Shown: positions 54,157 through 64,000 of the stretch, piece after piece
Numbering within the stretch: the first letter of the stretch is position 1
Layout of the letters: the number at the start of each line of letters is the position of its first letter
Assembly: GCF_010093595.1 (NCBI RefSeq)
Contig: NW_022985441.1
Location: 1,984,434-2,048,433 of the forward strand
DNA: 64,000 bases
Origin: Mytilinidion resinicola
Taxonomy: Eukaryota > Ascomycota > Dothideomycetes > Mytilinidiales > Mytilinidiaceae
Reading direction: 5' to 3'
Notes under the pieces: model-generated
Told to the model about the DNA's origin: nothing
Database searches by the model: none
What the model saw: only the letters and a program-made list of their open reading frames with translations
Program-made: the position numbers and the translations under genes

Positions 54157-55301
54157 GGTTTGGAGGGTGGTACGGCGCCGAGCAAGCGTCAGTCGAGGAA
54201 TGTGCTGGACGGCAGCTAGTAAATGAGCAGCGCGGCGTGAGAGATGAGACGCGCAGGGCGGTATGCCGCGCGATGGCTGGATAAATGAGGCCGGTGGAGG
54301 TGGTGCGGTGGTGCGGACACGTGAGAGCAGTGCCGTCAGATATGGGGAGTGTCTGTGGGCGGGTTAAGAGGGCGCGAGTATCGGATAGAGCAGGCGGAGA
54401 GGGCGTGCAGCGTGAGGCAGGTGTAGGGCATCCGACAGTTAACACGGGGGAAGAGATTCACGCGCGGGAACGGCTCCGGGACAGAGGCAGCTTTATTCTC
54501 AGGGCGGGCGGGCGATCCTGGGCGGCGTTGCAGGGTCGGTGATGCCAAAGGGCCAAATTCCATGGCTGGCCTGCGCGCCGCCCTAAAAATGCCATGCCGG
54601 TGCGCAAGCCACACCCATGCATGGGCCCCGCTCGATCGTCATGCTCCCACCGCGGAACCCCTCTACCCCAACGGCCGCACAGCACGCTTGCTGACGGCTG
54701 GGTCGAGCACCGCGGGTCGTGATGCGCTTTGGCTGCGAGGCTTTCCTGCGGCGCCGGCTCGCTCAGGGCGTCGGCCAGGCTGGCCGTCTGACGCTCTCGC
54801 GGCCCGCACTGGGACGCACAACGACTGACGATGGCCGCTGACCTGGCAGCTGCTGCAATTTCGCGCGCAGATCTGACGGCGCTAGTGACTGTGCTCGATC
54901 GCGATCGATCAGGCCCACGACGCGCTCACCACCACCCACCACGCATTCCTGCGAAACCGGCGGCGGCTGGCGAGCAGCTCCTGGTTCTGAGGCAGCCGGC
55001 CCTGACACCTGCACCTCGCTCGCGCAACCGGCGCCGGCGCTGCATGCACCGCAACGAGGGCAGCGAGGGGCGCGTCTCAGGCTTCACGAGCGCCACAGCT
55101 GTTGCACTGAGGACGGGCGTCTGCGGCCCTGCCCTGGTGGGACCAGAGCCAGCGGCCCAAGCAGACTCCGCAGTGCAACCGGAGGAGGCACCGACGAAGC
55201 CACCTGGCAGGCCACCATTGTGCCAGTGTGCCAGTGCTCGCGATTTGCTGGCGGCACAGGGTTCAAACAGGGCACGGCGGAGCTGCTCCGTCACATCAGG
55301 G
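54157..55301. other. GC-rich region between the C2H2 gene and a transposon
   Basis: The left part is the promoter region of the C2H2 gene. Open frames here (for example 54831-55319) reflect GC richness; none has a domain. The right end is the insertion site of the element at 55304. Confidence 0.4.
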
Positions 55302-55303
55302 TA

Positions 55304-56672
55304 CAAGGGGGTAACCTGAGCGGGCTGCCGCCCTCCCTGCTAGCGCGGGCGTGGCGATAGCCATAAGCAGCATATTATAAATCCACAGAAAACACCAGAA
55401 TACACCAGACTAGCTAGATAATATAAAATAACGGCAGGGGGGCCTTGTATTTTGTATAAAAAAATGCCGAATCTTGTTCGCCGGCAGCGTGGCCACCACC
55501 CTGTTCAATATCCTATTCTTCGAGATCGAGGCACCCGTCTCTCCTACCGCGAGCGTGATATTTCATATACCCTCTCTCGATACGCCGGTTGGAAACACTA
55601 TGAGATTGCCGATTCCCTTGGTGTCCCTCGCAGAACTGTATCAAATTCCCTTTCTCTCCAGAAATGGACCCCTCAAAAGCAGAGAGGAAGGAAGCCGAAT
55701 ATTGATACTCCAACTCGACAGCGCCTTATTGCTCGGGCCAAGCTTGATGCCGTCCACCGAAGGAAGCCGTTGGAGGAGATTGCAATGCTAGAGGGGGTCT
55801 CTGCCTGCAAGCGATCCTTATATAAGGCGTTTGAAAAAGAGGGCTATTTCCGGCGTATTGCAACAGAGAAGCCCCTTATTACACCCGAACAACGAGAAGC
55901 CAGGCTAAGATGGGCTTATTCTCATCTTAAATAGACGCCTGAAATGTGGGCAGCGGTTATATGGACCGATGAGGCGTCCATTCGAACCGGTGGAGGCCAG
56001 ATTTTTGTTACCAGAAGCGCCGAGGAGAAATACGATATTGATTGCTGTGTCCCTAAATTTAGGGGATATTCTAGCTGGATGATTCATGGCAGCATCTCCC
56101 ATGGGAATAAGGGACCTTTGGTTGTTTTTAAAAAGGACTGGTCAATCGAGCTGGGATACAAGAGAAAGACGATAAATGGCGACGTCTACCGTACCTATAT
56201 ATGCCCCAATATCAAGACTTTTGCATGGGAATTATGGCAGACACTACGACACCAGCCTATTCTTGTGGAGGATAATGCCTCAATTCACTCAGCAAAAGCA
56301 ACGCGCCTGGCCTGGGAACAGAACGGCATGCTCGTAATGGAATGGCCGGCGAATTCCCCTGATTTGAATCCAATTGAGAACGTTTGGCGGCTGTTGAAGG
56401 GGAGAATACAACGCCGGTTCCCTACAACAAAGGAGGAAGTACGGCAGTACGCTGAGGAAGAATGGGAGAAGCTTGAACCGGAAGAATTTGAAAAGTATAC
56501 TGGCAATATGAGGGAGCGCTGCTTGGCTGTAATTGCTGCAGATGGCGGCCCAACGAAATATTAGTTATTAGTTACTGAATAAGCACTGTTTTCATGTGGC
56601 GATGTGGCAATTATAAGCACTAACGGAAGGCGCTTGCAGGGAGGGCGGCAGCCCGCTCAGGTTACCCCCTTG
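55304..56672. mobile_element. young Tc1/mariner element with perfect 37-bp terminal inverted repeats
   Basis: The terminal repeats 55304-55340 and 56636-56672 are perfect inverted copies, beginning CAAGGGGGTAACCTGAGCGG read inward. TA flanks both ends (55302-55303 and 56673-56674), the Tc1/mariner target duplication. The 1,369-bp element holds one transposase gene in plus orientation. Identical ends and a single stop codon point to a recent insertion. Confidence 0.96.
55464..56564 (+). pseudogene. Tc1/mariner DD34E transposase with one in-frame stop
   Basis: From ATG 55464 (MPNLVRRQRGHH) the frame runs to a TAG at 55932-55934, then continues in the same frame to a stop at 56562-56564; total about 366 codons. 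The N-terminal part has helix-turn-helix segments (YEIADSLGVPRRTVSNSL). Catalytic residues are present: WTDEASI, VEDNASIH and SPDLNPIENVW, with 34 residues between the second D and the E. The TAG follows AAA and could have come from CAG by one C-to-T change, as RIP or deamination would produce. Apart from the stop all core motifs look intact. Readthrough is an alternative. The element lies in GC-rich sequence. Confidence 0.93.
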
Positions 56673-56674
56673 TA

Positions 56675-59600
56675 ACGAGGATGCGGAGCGTCACCGCTTG
56701 GGGAGAAGCGGTCGGCTCGGCTGGCCCAGGCGCCAGGGGGAGCAGCCTCTCGCGGCCGACGGCCTGCGATGGCGGAGCCCTGCAACGCCCTGGATCACGC
56801 GCGATTCTAGATTCCCCACGGATTTCTCGATCACCTCCTCGAGTCCATCGCCCTGCCGTGATGTCACCGCCAAGCGGCCCGAGACGCTGCGCTCCACGAG
56901 CCACACTGCGCCAGCCGCACCTCCACCTGGCCTTTCCAGAAGCCAGCACTGTGCCAGCCGTCCCGACTGTCCATGCGCCCCTTGCGTCCCTGCCGTCGCG
57001 ACAACTCCAATCGCGATCGCGCTGCTTCGCTGTCCCCGGCGCTCGACGCCCAGCAGCGCATCCCTCGAGATTTCCGTCAGCCGACCGCCTCTTCGCATCG
57101 CTGTGTCGTGAATCGTGTTTCTGCAGCAGAACGCACCCGTCCGCATCCGGCTGGCGGGACACGCCTTAGACCCGCCGTGTGCGCCCCTGCCACCCTTTTC
57201 ATGCAGGGTGCCCAGGCCGAGCCCACCATGGAGCAATGACGTCCTCCTATCACGTCGCCAGGAGCCCACTCCGAAAGGCTTCATTGTCATGATCACGCCT
57301 CAGAAGTGCTAGCCCCAGCGCAACAGCAGCCGAAGCCGCCCGGGGGCCAGCGCCTCCCCCGTTGCACTCCCGCCCGGAAACCTGCCCGCGCGCAATTCCT
57401 GTTTCCTGGGTTCCAAGCCCGTCTAGAACGGCCTTTGCTCTCCACCACCTGCGCCTTCCTTGCGGCGATCAAAATGTGCACTATTCGTCCTCAAACAGCG
57501 AACTGTTCACGAACCCTGATTTCCACCACCGCACCACTCGTCCACCACGGGCATACTCCGTAGTCGAGTGCGGGATCCTTGAAACGGCCGCGAAGGTACC
57601 AGCATCCTCGCTGTTGGGTACAGCGATCGTTAGCGATTCAATTTTCTCCGATTAGCTCAGTTTCACCATTTCTCTCGATGAGGGCGTTTTCACCTTGCTG
57701 GAAACACTTTCGTGGCGGTACTTTTCCATCGTCATTCCGCTCACCGTCTTCTCAAAAGCCATTAGGACCCTTATCCACGGTCCCTATGACGAAGGGTCCA
57801 AGCCGTCTATCAGGGTCCTCCTCCGCGGCCCGCCATAATCTTCCAGATGATTCGTCAGCCACAGCGGGCCGTGTACACGTGAGTCTACTCCCAGATGCAC
57901 TACAGGGGCCAAAGGCCAATCGGAGAGTGCGACTTTGCTGCATCTAGCCAATAACTCTGCCTCTAGATAACGCCCCGAGAACTGCGGGGTCTTGTGTGTC
58001 TACTGACCATAATCGGCATCTCACGATGGGTAGCAGCGGGCGTATTACGGTTGCGCTTCTCAGCCTGCCGCTTTTTAGGTTTGCCTGTGTATCAATCGCC
58101 TGCCGATGCAGGGCTCGCGGATAATCACTTCCCCGAGATTCGCGATTTGGACCTAGAGACCTGCGTATTGAGACCTACATCCGGCTGGTTGGCCCCTGGA
58201 ATCCTCGACGACATCGTTGCTAACTCGGTTTGCCACGCCGCGTTGCGAAAGACCATAGACACTCCTCGTGGGCGCCTCTTTGATGCTACTCCTCTGCCCG
58301 CGCTTCACGCTGTCAGGTTATTGCTTGCAGCTTTCCTTAATCTGACATCACGATTCGTAAGTACATTGATTGAAGGGATTTCTTGTCATGGTTTTCTTCC
58401 TCATCTCTCGTCTGCAAGGTTCTAAAGATCAGACTTGTCGAACGTTTCATCCCAATTCTTCGCTCTTTCCAAAAGATCCAACTTCAGCATTGACGACTTT
58501 TCATCAATCCTCACATTTATTCGAGCCATGCCCCTCTAGCCTCATGATCATAACGTCGCGCTCCCACTGACCAATCATGTCCTTCTCCCACTGCAAACCT
58601 TCTCTCCCCAGATCTTCAGCATTTTCAGTTTCGTACTAGATACCAGTTCAACTCTGCCGGTCCATCTCATCGATCGTTTCACGAACGAAATGCTCAGTAG
58701 CTCCAAGTCTATGAGAACTCGAAGGTTTGGGTGCTTGGATCCGTAAACCCCCACTCACAATCTATGCGCGAAGGCTGGAAGCTACAGCGCCAGGACTAAA
58801 CTTTGCCCACTCCTGCTCACCACTATCTGAGGTCCTTCGTTTCATTATCAAGTATTCGGATAAGATGTAAAGGTCAAAACAATGCATATGAGAGCGGCCC
58901 CAAATACTTCTGATGGACCTATTTCACCGTTTCGTGCGGGGTAGCCCAGCATCTCATCAGAAATGGTTGGTGCCTCTACAATGGAATGGAGTAGTGCCAA
59001 TTAAAGAGGCTTGAAACACTACATCATGTCCATTGCAATGTGGTGCGCAGTGAGGGTCATCGGTGGACAGTGATTGATTATGCGCTGATGAAAATTGTCC
59101 CAGTCTAATAATCCATGCTACTTACCAACCTTCCAACCCGCCGCAAACCTCCACTAACAACCTATGCTAACCCCCAGCATCTCGGCATTATGAGGACCAC
59201 CCACTACATTAGTGGTAGCGGATACCAGCAACCCTCGCTTGAGAAACCTTCCCGCACATTGCTCGTCGGGCCCGCTGCGCTGTTTGCACCATTGAGATTG
59301 GAGAAAACTGTTGTTGAACGCTCCAACACACCTCCACCGCTCTCCGCTCGCCGCTCGCACGCCATGAGAGGGAGGGTGCTGAATGTTTTTTGACGGTCCC
59401 CATGGCATGGCGGTGGCCACGGACGTTGCAACAAGCCCCCCGACCAACTCGCTGCGGCAGAGTCGATCGCGTGGATTCGAGGCTTTATAGCCTGCCCCAC
59501 GACGGCGAAACGTGGCTGTCACCTGATTTGGCACCGTCCACCGCCACGCAAAGTACAGTACCAGGCGGTGGTGTCAGCGGCGTTAGAGGGCCCGTGACGC

Positions 59601-62141
59601 CCTCGTGACGGCGAGTTTCTTCGGGTGTAAGACTCCTTCCGCACCACGACCTTTTTTTTTCTTTACGACAAGGAGGAGGAAGAAGGGGGAGAGACTGGGA
59701 TGGATTCGAAACTTTGCTGTCATTCTTTTGTCATGGCTGCATCGGGCGTGTGGGGGTTTGGCATCAACAACTGCAGGCCGCACTAGACATGGAGGGTTCG
59801 GAATCCTACTTGTCGACAAGCAATGGCGCTGGCGAGGGAGGAGGGGAGGTGGAGGTAAAACCAATTGAGGCGCCAACGCGATGGGGCGCGATGAAGTGGA
59901 GTGAGAAAGTGTTGCCATCAACATCTGAAATGTCCCTTTCTTATGGGTGCGGGTGGGAAGCGGTGGTTGGTGGTTGGCGGGGCTGTGATGATGAGCAGTC
60001 GAAGGGGGAGATTGTGATGTGGTTCAGCGACTTTGGGAGATAGGTAGCGGTATGAGATACGAATGATCGTGACCAGTAGTTTAGTAATGTCACTCTGCAC
60101 TATACACCAGCATCACTGAGGTCGTTCATACTCCCCCAACATCCCACCATTGCAACTTCGAGAGCCGTAGTTGATCGAGTCCAACGCCCACGCACCATAA
60201 AGACCGTATCATGGAAGGTTTTACAGATCCACTTCCAGGCACGACCTGGACATGGTTTCTCGGTCTTTGTAGGTTTTGAGACCATGGCTCCCATCCCCCA
60301 CTCTGGGCTGAATCGCCGTCCCCTTCTCCCTCCTTGCAGAAGGAGTCGTAGGTCCGGAGGTCTTATACCCTCCTCTCCAGTGCTCGCCACGAGATGAGCA
60401 CGTGACACCTGTCGCCGCTGGCTCGCGGGCAGTGGGAGTAAGTAGGAGGTAGTTAACGGCGAAGGTGGCTGGCGGTCACGTGCCACGCATGTGGCACTAG
60501 TTTCAGGTAAAGGCTTTCAGCTGTTTAGTGGAAGGGGAAGGAGAGGTGTAAAATTTCGCAACATCGAGCACATGGACGTTTAAACAGAATTGGCAGCTTC
60601 GCCCAATGGTGTCTCCGGGGAGGTCGGGGGGATTGAACCCTCAGAGCTCCGACCTCATGGAGTGGAGGCCCAGAGGTGTCGGTGGTGTGTGCGCGCTTTT
60701 CTCAAGATATGCTGATGACGAGCATTATCATCGCTCGATGCTGGCTAGAAATAGAGATAGGACGATACCCAACTCCATCGCCTCCTCGAGCTGCGTGAAG
60801 ACATCGTCATCAATGCCATCGCATTCTTTCCTTCTCCGAGGCAGCAGCTAGTCAACACCGTGGATTGCACGAAATAAACCAGCACCACTCATGAGATGTT
60901 TTTACAGTTCGGTTGCGAATCACCCTGAACCGCCGCGATGCCGCTAGAGACCGGAAGTCCTTCGTATGCGCATAGGGGCCGCGTTTTTAGAGCCTGGAGG
61001 CTTGTTACGCGCCACAGTATTTGCGTGGGCTACGTGGCTCGCGTGACGACGCGTCCCTTACCTAAGGGAGGCTGCAGGATGCCTGTTGTTGGTAACTAAA
61101 CGGGCGAGTCTGGTCGCTATTCTAATGCGGCATGTTGCTTTGCAAGATCCCAGATCTCGTTCACGCAAGCCTACGACATCGACTAACCCTACGGTACATA
61201 AGACTATACCGATTTTATAGCAAAAGCAGTCGATTAGGCTAATGGGTAGTACTATGAGAGAAGGGTCTACCCATAGCAGAGCAATAGTAGCAAACTTAGT
61301 CTAAGTAGTCCACGCCATGGCGTATAATAGACTGCTGGGCCTGGAGACCTTGCGTCGTGGTCTGTATTTAGTTTCTTGCTGGATAGCTTTTCTTCTCTCG
61401 CTTATGTGCTGCTCGTGTCTTACTTATCATATTGACTTGCATGAAGGGGAGAGAAGGGAAGAGAGGGAAAGAGAAAGAGCGAAAGGGAGAAGGGAGAGTC
61501 GCAAGTTACCTTCCTCCCCGGTGCCAGTCACGAGCTGGGCATGTGACACGCGTTGCCATTGATTCGCGAGCTGTAGGAGGCCGACCATTTCCGGAGGTAG
61601 TCTCGTAGCCTCAGGAGAACACTCACCCTGCGTGCCCGCATTGCGGCCCAGCCACGTGGTCAGCTTCTCGTCCGTTCTAGCGAGCGTGCGTGCAGAAGTC
61701 GTCCTAGGCCCGCTTCGCGCATGGCTTTGAGGCCGCCGCCAGGTCATAGGTCGAGCGTGCCGCCTTGCGAGCGAATGCCCAGCGTGGTCCCGGCTTCGAA
61801 GATGGCGCCGCAGAGGCTAGCACTTATGATGGCGATGTTGAAGGGGGACATTGTAGTGAGAGTCTTATTTGGAGGAAAAGAGAATGGAATAGACGGGAAG
61901 ATGAAGGAAGAAGAAAAGCGTGGGTGAGTTTTGCTAGTCACAAGAAACAATGGGAATCGGAAACGGAAAGGCTTCGTGATCTTTTGTGGTCAAGTATAGA
62001 AGACTTCGACGGCTCGTGCACGCTGACACCTCGTGCACGCCTCACCAAGAAATCCACGGCTCACAACATGAAGCTTTTCAACACAACACAACGAGATCTA
62101 TACACAGAAATCAAGGAGGAGAGGCAACTAGGGTCGCTCTT
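56675..62141. other. 5.5-kb region without a supported gene
   Basis: The left 600 bp are GC-rich. A frame at 57994-58425 (+, 143 codons) has fairly balanced composition but no recognisable domain and I do not call it. From 60.3 to 61.6 kb two diverged related segments occur (see repeat entry). A frame at 61765-62199 (+) has no domain and runs into the pogo relic. Nothing resembling an RNA gene was seen. Confidence 0.4.
60360..61600 (-). repeat. two diverged copies of a short dispersed repeat
   Basis: On the minus strand, open frames around 60360-60460 and 61505-61590 encode related peptides: QRRQVSRAHLVASTGEEG and QWQRVSHAQLVTGTGEEG. The shared block is about 85 bp, with many C/T and G/A differences between copies. 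It looks like fragments of one dispersed element, not a gene. Confidence 0.6.
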
Positions 62142-64000
62142 TCATTCTATTGTAATTATAGAGTTGGCATATCGCTTGGGGGTGATGCGCAATCGCTGAG
62201 GCCGGCCAGAAGCTGATTTGGCTACCCCATCTTCAATACCACAATTCTGCTCAACAGTAGGCTCCTCAGGAATAGTGAATACAACCTTCTTAACCTTCTG
62301 CCTCTGCTGCATTGCCTGCATCCCCGCTTTGAGCTGTTGCTCCACCTCACGTGCCTCACGTGCCTCCTCCATCTGTTGCCCTTTAAGAACCTCTGCATCG
62401 TTCTTTTGCTTTTTTGTGATAGCCCTCTGATTACGGTTCCGCTCCAGATTTCTCTCCTTCTCTTCCTTAGCTAGTTGCTTCTGTACCTTCTCCTCTGCCT
62501 TGGAAGCTATATCACGTGCCTTTATATCTTCCTTTTCTTAGAGAAGGTCTCTTGCTTGGCGCACCTTAGTGGGTGACTAAAACATAGCACCACCACCTTC
62601 TTAAGCCCCCAATTGTGCAAAGAGAGGTACCTGCCGCTTCCTCTTCTTCTGCTTATTCTTTATAGTTTCTTAATAGCCTCTAATACGGCTTTCTAACAAG
62701 ATATTAGTTGCTGCAAGCTTGGTAACTCCTTAAGCAAGCGCACGCACCTCTTTTTTAATATTATCCACTTTTAAATTAATAAGATTAATCACCATTTTCC
62801 GGAGGCGTTTCTTAATGCTCTTCTAATCGCCAGGGCCTAGTTCTGCACCGTCAGACCGGCTAGAAGTTGGGCGCTCAGCATCCTCTGGCACCGGTTCCTG
62901 CTTGGTGTTGAAGAGGTTTAAAATGATATTAGGATCCTATGGAATAATGCCAGTCTTTCTCCACCCACTAGCTATATTGTCAGGCGTTATGGCCTTTGCA
63001 TTGGCAATCTAGAAGGTCCTGAAGAAGTCTCTCTTTATAAAGCGTGATAGGCCCTTACTTTTATAAAGGTAGGCGTCCAATTCATTAGAATAGTAACGAG
63101 CGAGCGGTGTAAAGAAAGAGACGTCTAATGGCTGTAGCCGGTGAGTTAAGTGAGGAGGATAGATGCAGAGAAGAATCCTGTGAGTATTACAATACTTAAT
63201 AAACTTTATATTAATATAAGAGCCGTGGCTATTAATAATTAATAGACGCCAGTCTCTTCTATTGTGTGCCTTTGCCTTTGTCTCTCGGTCGAATACAGTA
63301 GTTAACTAAGCGTAGCCGAGGCTGTTATTGGTCCATCCTGTTGGTGAGGATATGAAGAAGCAGGAGTGTTCGTCCGGGTTGAAATCCTGGAGCCATGTGT
63401 CTTGTATATCTTTGGAAACAGCTTAATAGATAAGGGCAGGAGAGAGCACTGTTCTGTTGCCACAGATAGCTGCTATTACTGTAATCCACTCTCTATTGCC
63501 ATCCTGCATGATATAGGAGAGCCGTCCTGAATCGTACGCTTTCCTGCTGAACACCCTCTTTATTTTTTGAAGATATCTAATGAGAAATCCTTTCTTATCT
63601 ATATTGTAGGTGTTCTGAGGTAGAACACCATACTCTGTTAGCTTTCTTCCTAGCATCTCAAAATACATGTTGTAATACAGCGCCGAATTAGCCCTTTTCC
63701 TTGCTTTGTCGATGGGGTTGAGGTATGCTGATTTGAGGTGTTTTTCGTTGCGTTTGACCCATCGAGAAACCCAATTTCCACCGGGCCTTTTGCCAGCAAT
63801 CTCTTGAGCTATATTGCGCACCATAGCTTGTGTTGGAGGAAGCCCACGCTCTGAGAGGTCATTGATATACTTGATAAGAGCCCGAGTCTGCCCTGGCTTG
63901 AGTAGCTGTTGAGAATTGTAGCTATTCTCTTTGGAAGTAGTCTTTCCCCGGTGGCGCTTAGAAAGGGTGCTTCTGTTAACACCATGCTCAGTAGCGACAT
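62142..64000 (-). pseudogene. RIP-decayed pogo/Fot-like transposase, 5' end beyond the window
   Basis: On the minus strand pieces of a pogo-type transposase follow in order. The CENP-B-like DNA-binding end includes IAGKRPGGNWVSRWVKRNEKH; the catalytic start reads PQNTYNIDKKGFLIRYL, and NREWITVIAAICG follows. Further on are SPTGWTN, WRLLIIN with SHGS, then PPHLTHRLQPLDVS and a charged C-terminus ending KRYANSIITIE at 62142. Many TAG stops fall where tryptophan (TGG) is expected, a G-to-A change. The second catalytic aspartate, normally D in the family phrase IIDGHGS, is N here (GAT/GAC to AAT). It cannot encode an active enzyme. The element ends were not found. Confidence 0.85.

Noticed and set aside
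54550..57300. Idea that the GC-rich flanks of the 55-kb transposon are one large inverted repeat
   Set aside because: Only the 37-bp terminal repeats match; by eye the flanking sequences do not pair.

Overview
This window looks like nuclear DNA from a filamentous ascomycete, probably a Dothideomycete. That placement is an inference from short GT-AG introns (about 48-131 nt) with CTAAC-like branch points, fungal STAND/NLR architectures, Tc1/mariner and pogo relics with RIP-like C-to-T decay, and the particular set of eukaryotic housekeeping genes. There are no bacterial-style operons, tRNAs, rRNAs or CRISPR arrays that I could recognise. I derived spliced models by hand by joining reading frames across GT-AG junctions; those given with exact exons keep frame throughout.

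Layout. 0.5-2.3 kb: TRM11-like tRNA methyltransferase (+). 4.6-6.0 kb: F-box-like protein (-). 7.1-16 kb: a repeat-rich immune-type locus with a truncated inverted copy of an NLR 5' end (-), a decayed hypothetical gene (+), an intact DD34E transposase ORF (-), a seven-exon hydrolase/NB-ARC/TPR NLR (+) holding a 169-nt assembly gap, and a decayed Tc1/mariner element with terminal inverted repeats. 16-18.9 kb: a low-complexity hypothetical gene, a (TG)n/G-run and a 108-bp tandem repeat. 19-33.8 kb: gene-rich core with a PAP2 lipid phosphatase (-), Yar1-like ankyrin protein (+), coiled-coil protein with an ATG-only first exon (-), a protein with a duplicated exon (+), an HExxH protein (+), eIF3h (+), a basic hypothetical protein (+) and an omega-type glutathione transferase (+). 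33.9-34.9 kb: satellite-like array of 188-bp units. 35.8-42.7 kb: a 2,237-residue HeLo-like/NACHT/ankyrin NLR (-). 45.2-48.7 kb: CWF19-type splicing factor (-) and GPN1/NPA3 GTPase (+) sharing a 163-bp promoter. 48.7-53.2 kb: long gene-free stretch with a MITE-like hairpin flanked by TA and a 34-nt G run. 53.2-54.2 kb: C2H2 transcription factor (-). 55.3-56.7 kb: young Tc1/mariner element with perfect 37-bp inverted repeats and a single stop codon. 56.7-62.1 kb: no convincing genes. 62.1-64 kb: RIP-decayed pogo/Fot-like transposase running off the right edge.

How the parts relate. The housekeeping genes act in tRNA modification, translation initiation, splicing, RNA polymerase assembly and ribosome biogenesis, and have no operon-like linkage. 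The accessory material (two NLRs of different architectures, transposons, tandem arrays) is clustered at 7-18 kb, 33.9-42.7 kb and 51-64 kb, consistent with rapidly evolving fungal heterokaryon-incompatibility or innate-immunity-type loci near transposons. The most interesting targets are the NLR 5' inverted duplication, the 188-bp array, the exon duplication, the HExxH protein, the hairpin MITE and the nearly intact 55-kb transposon.
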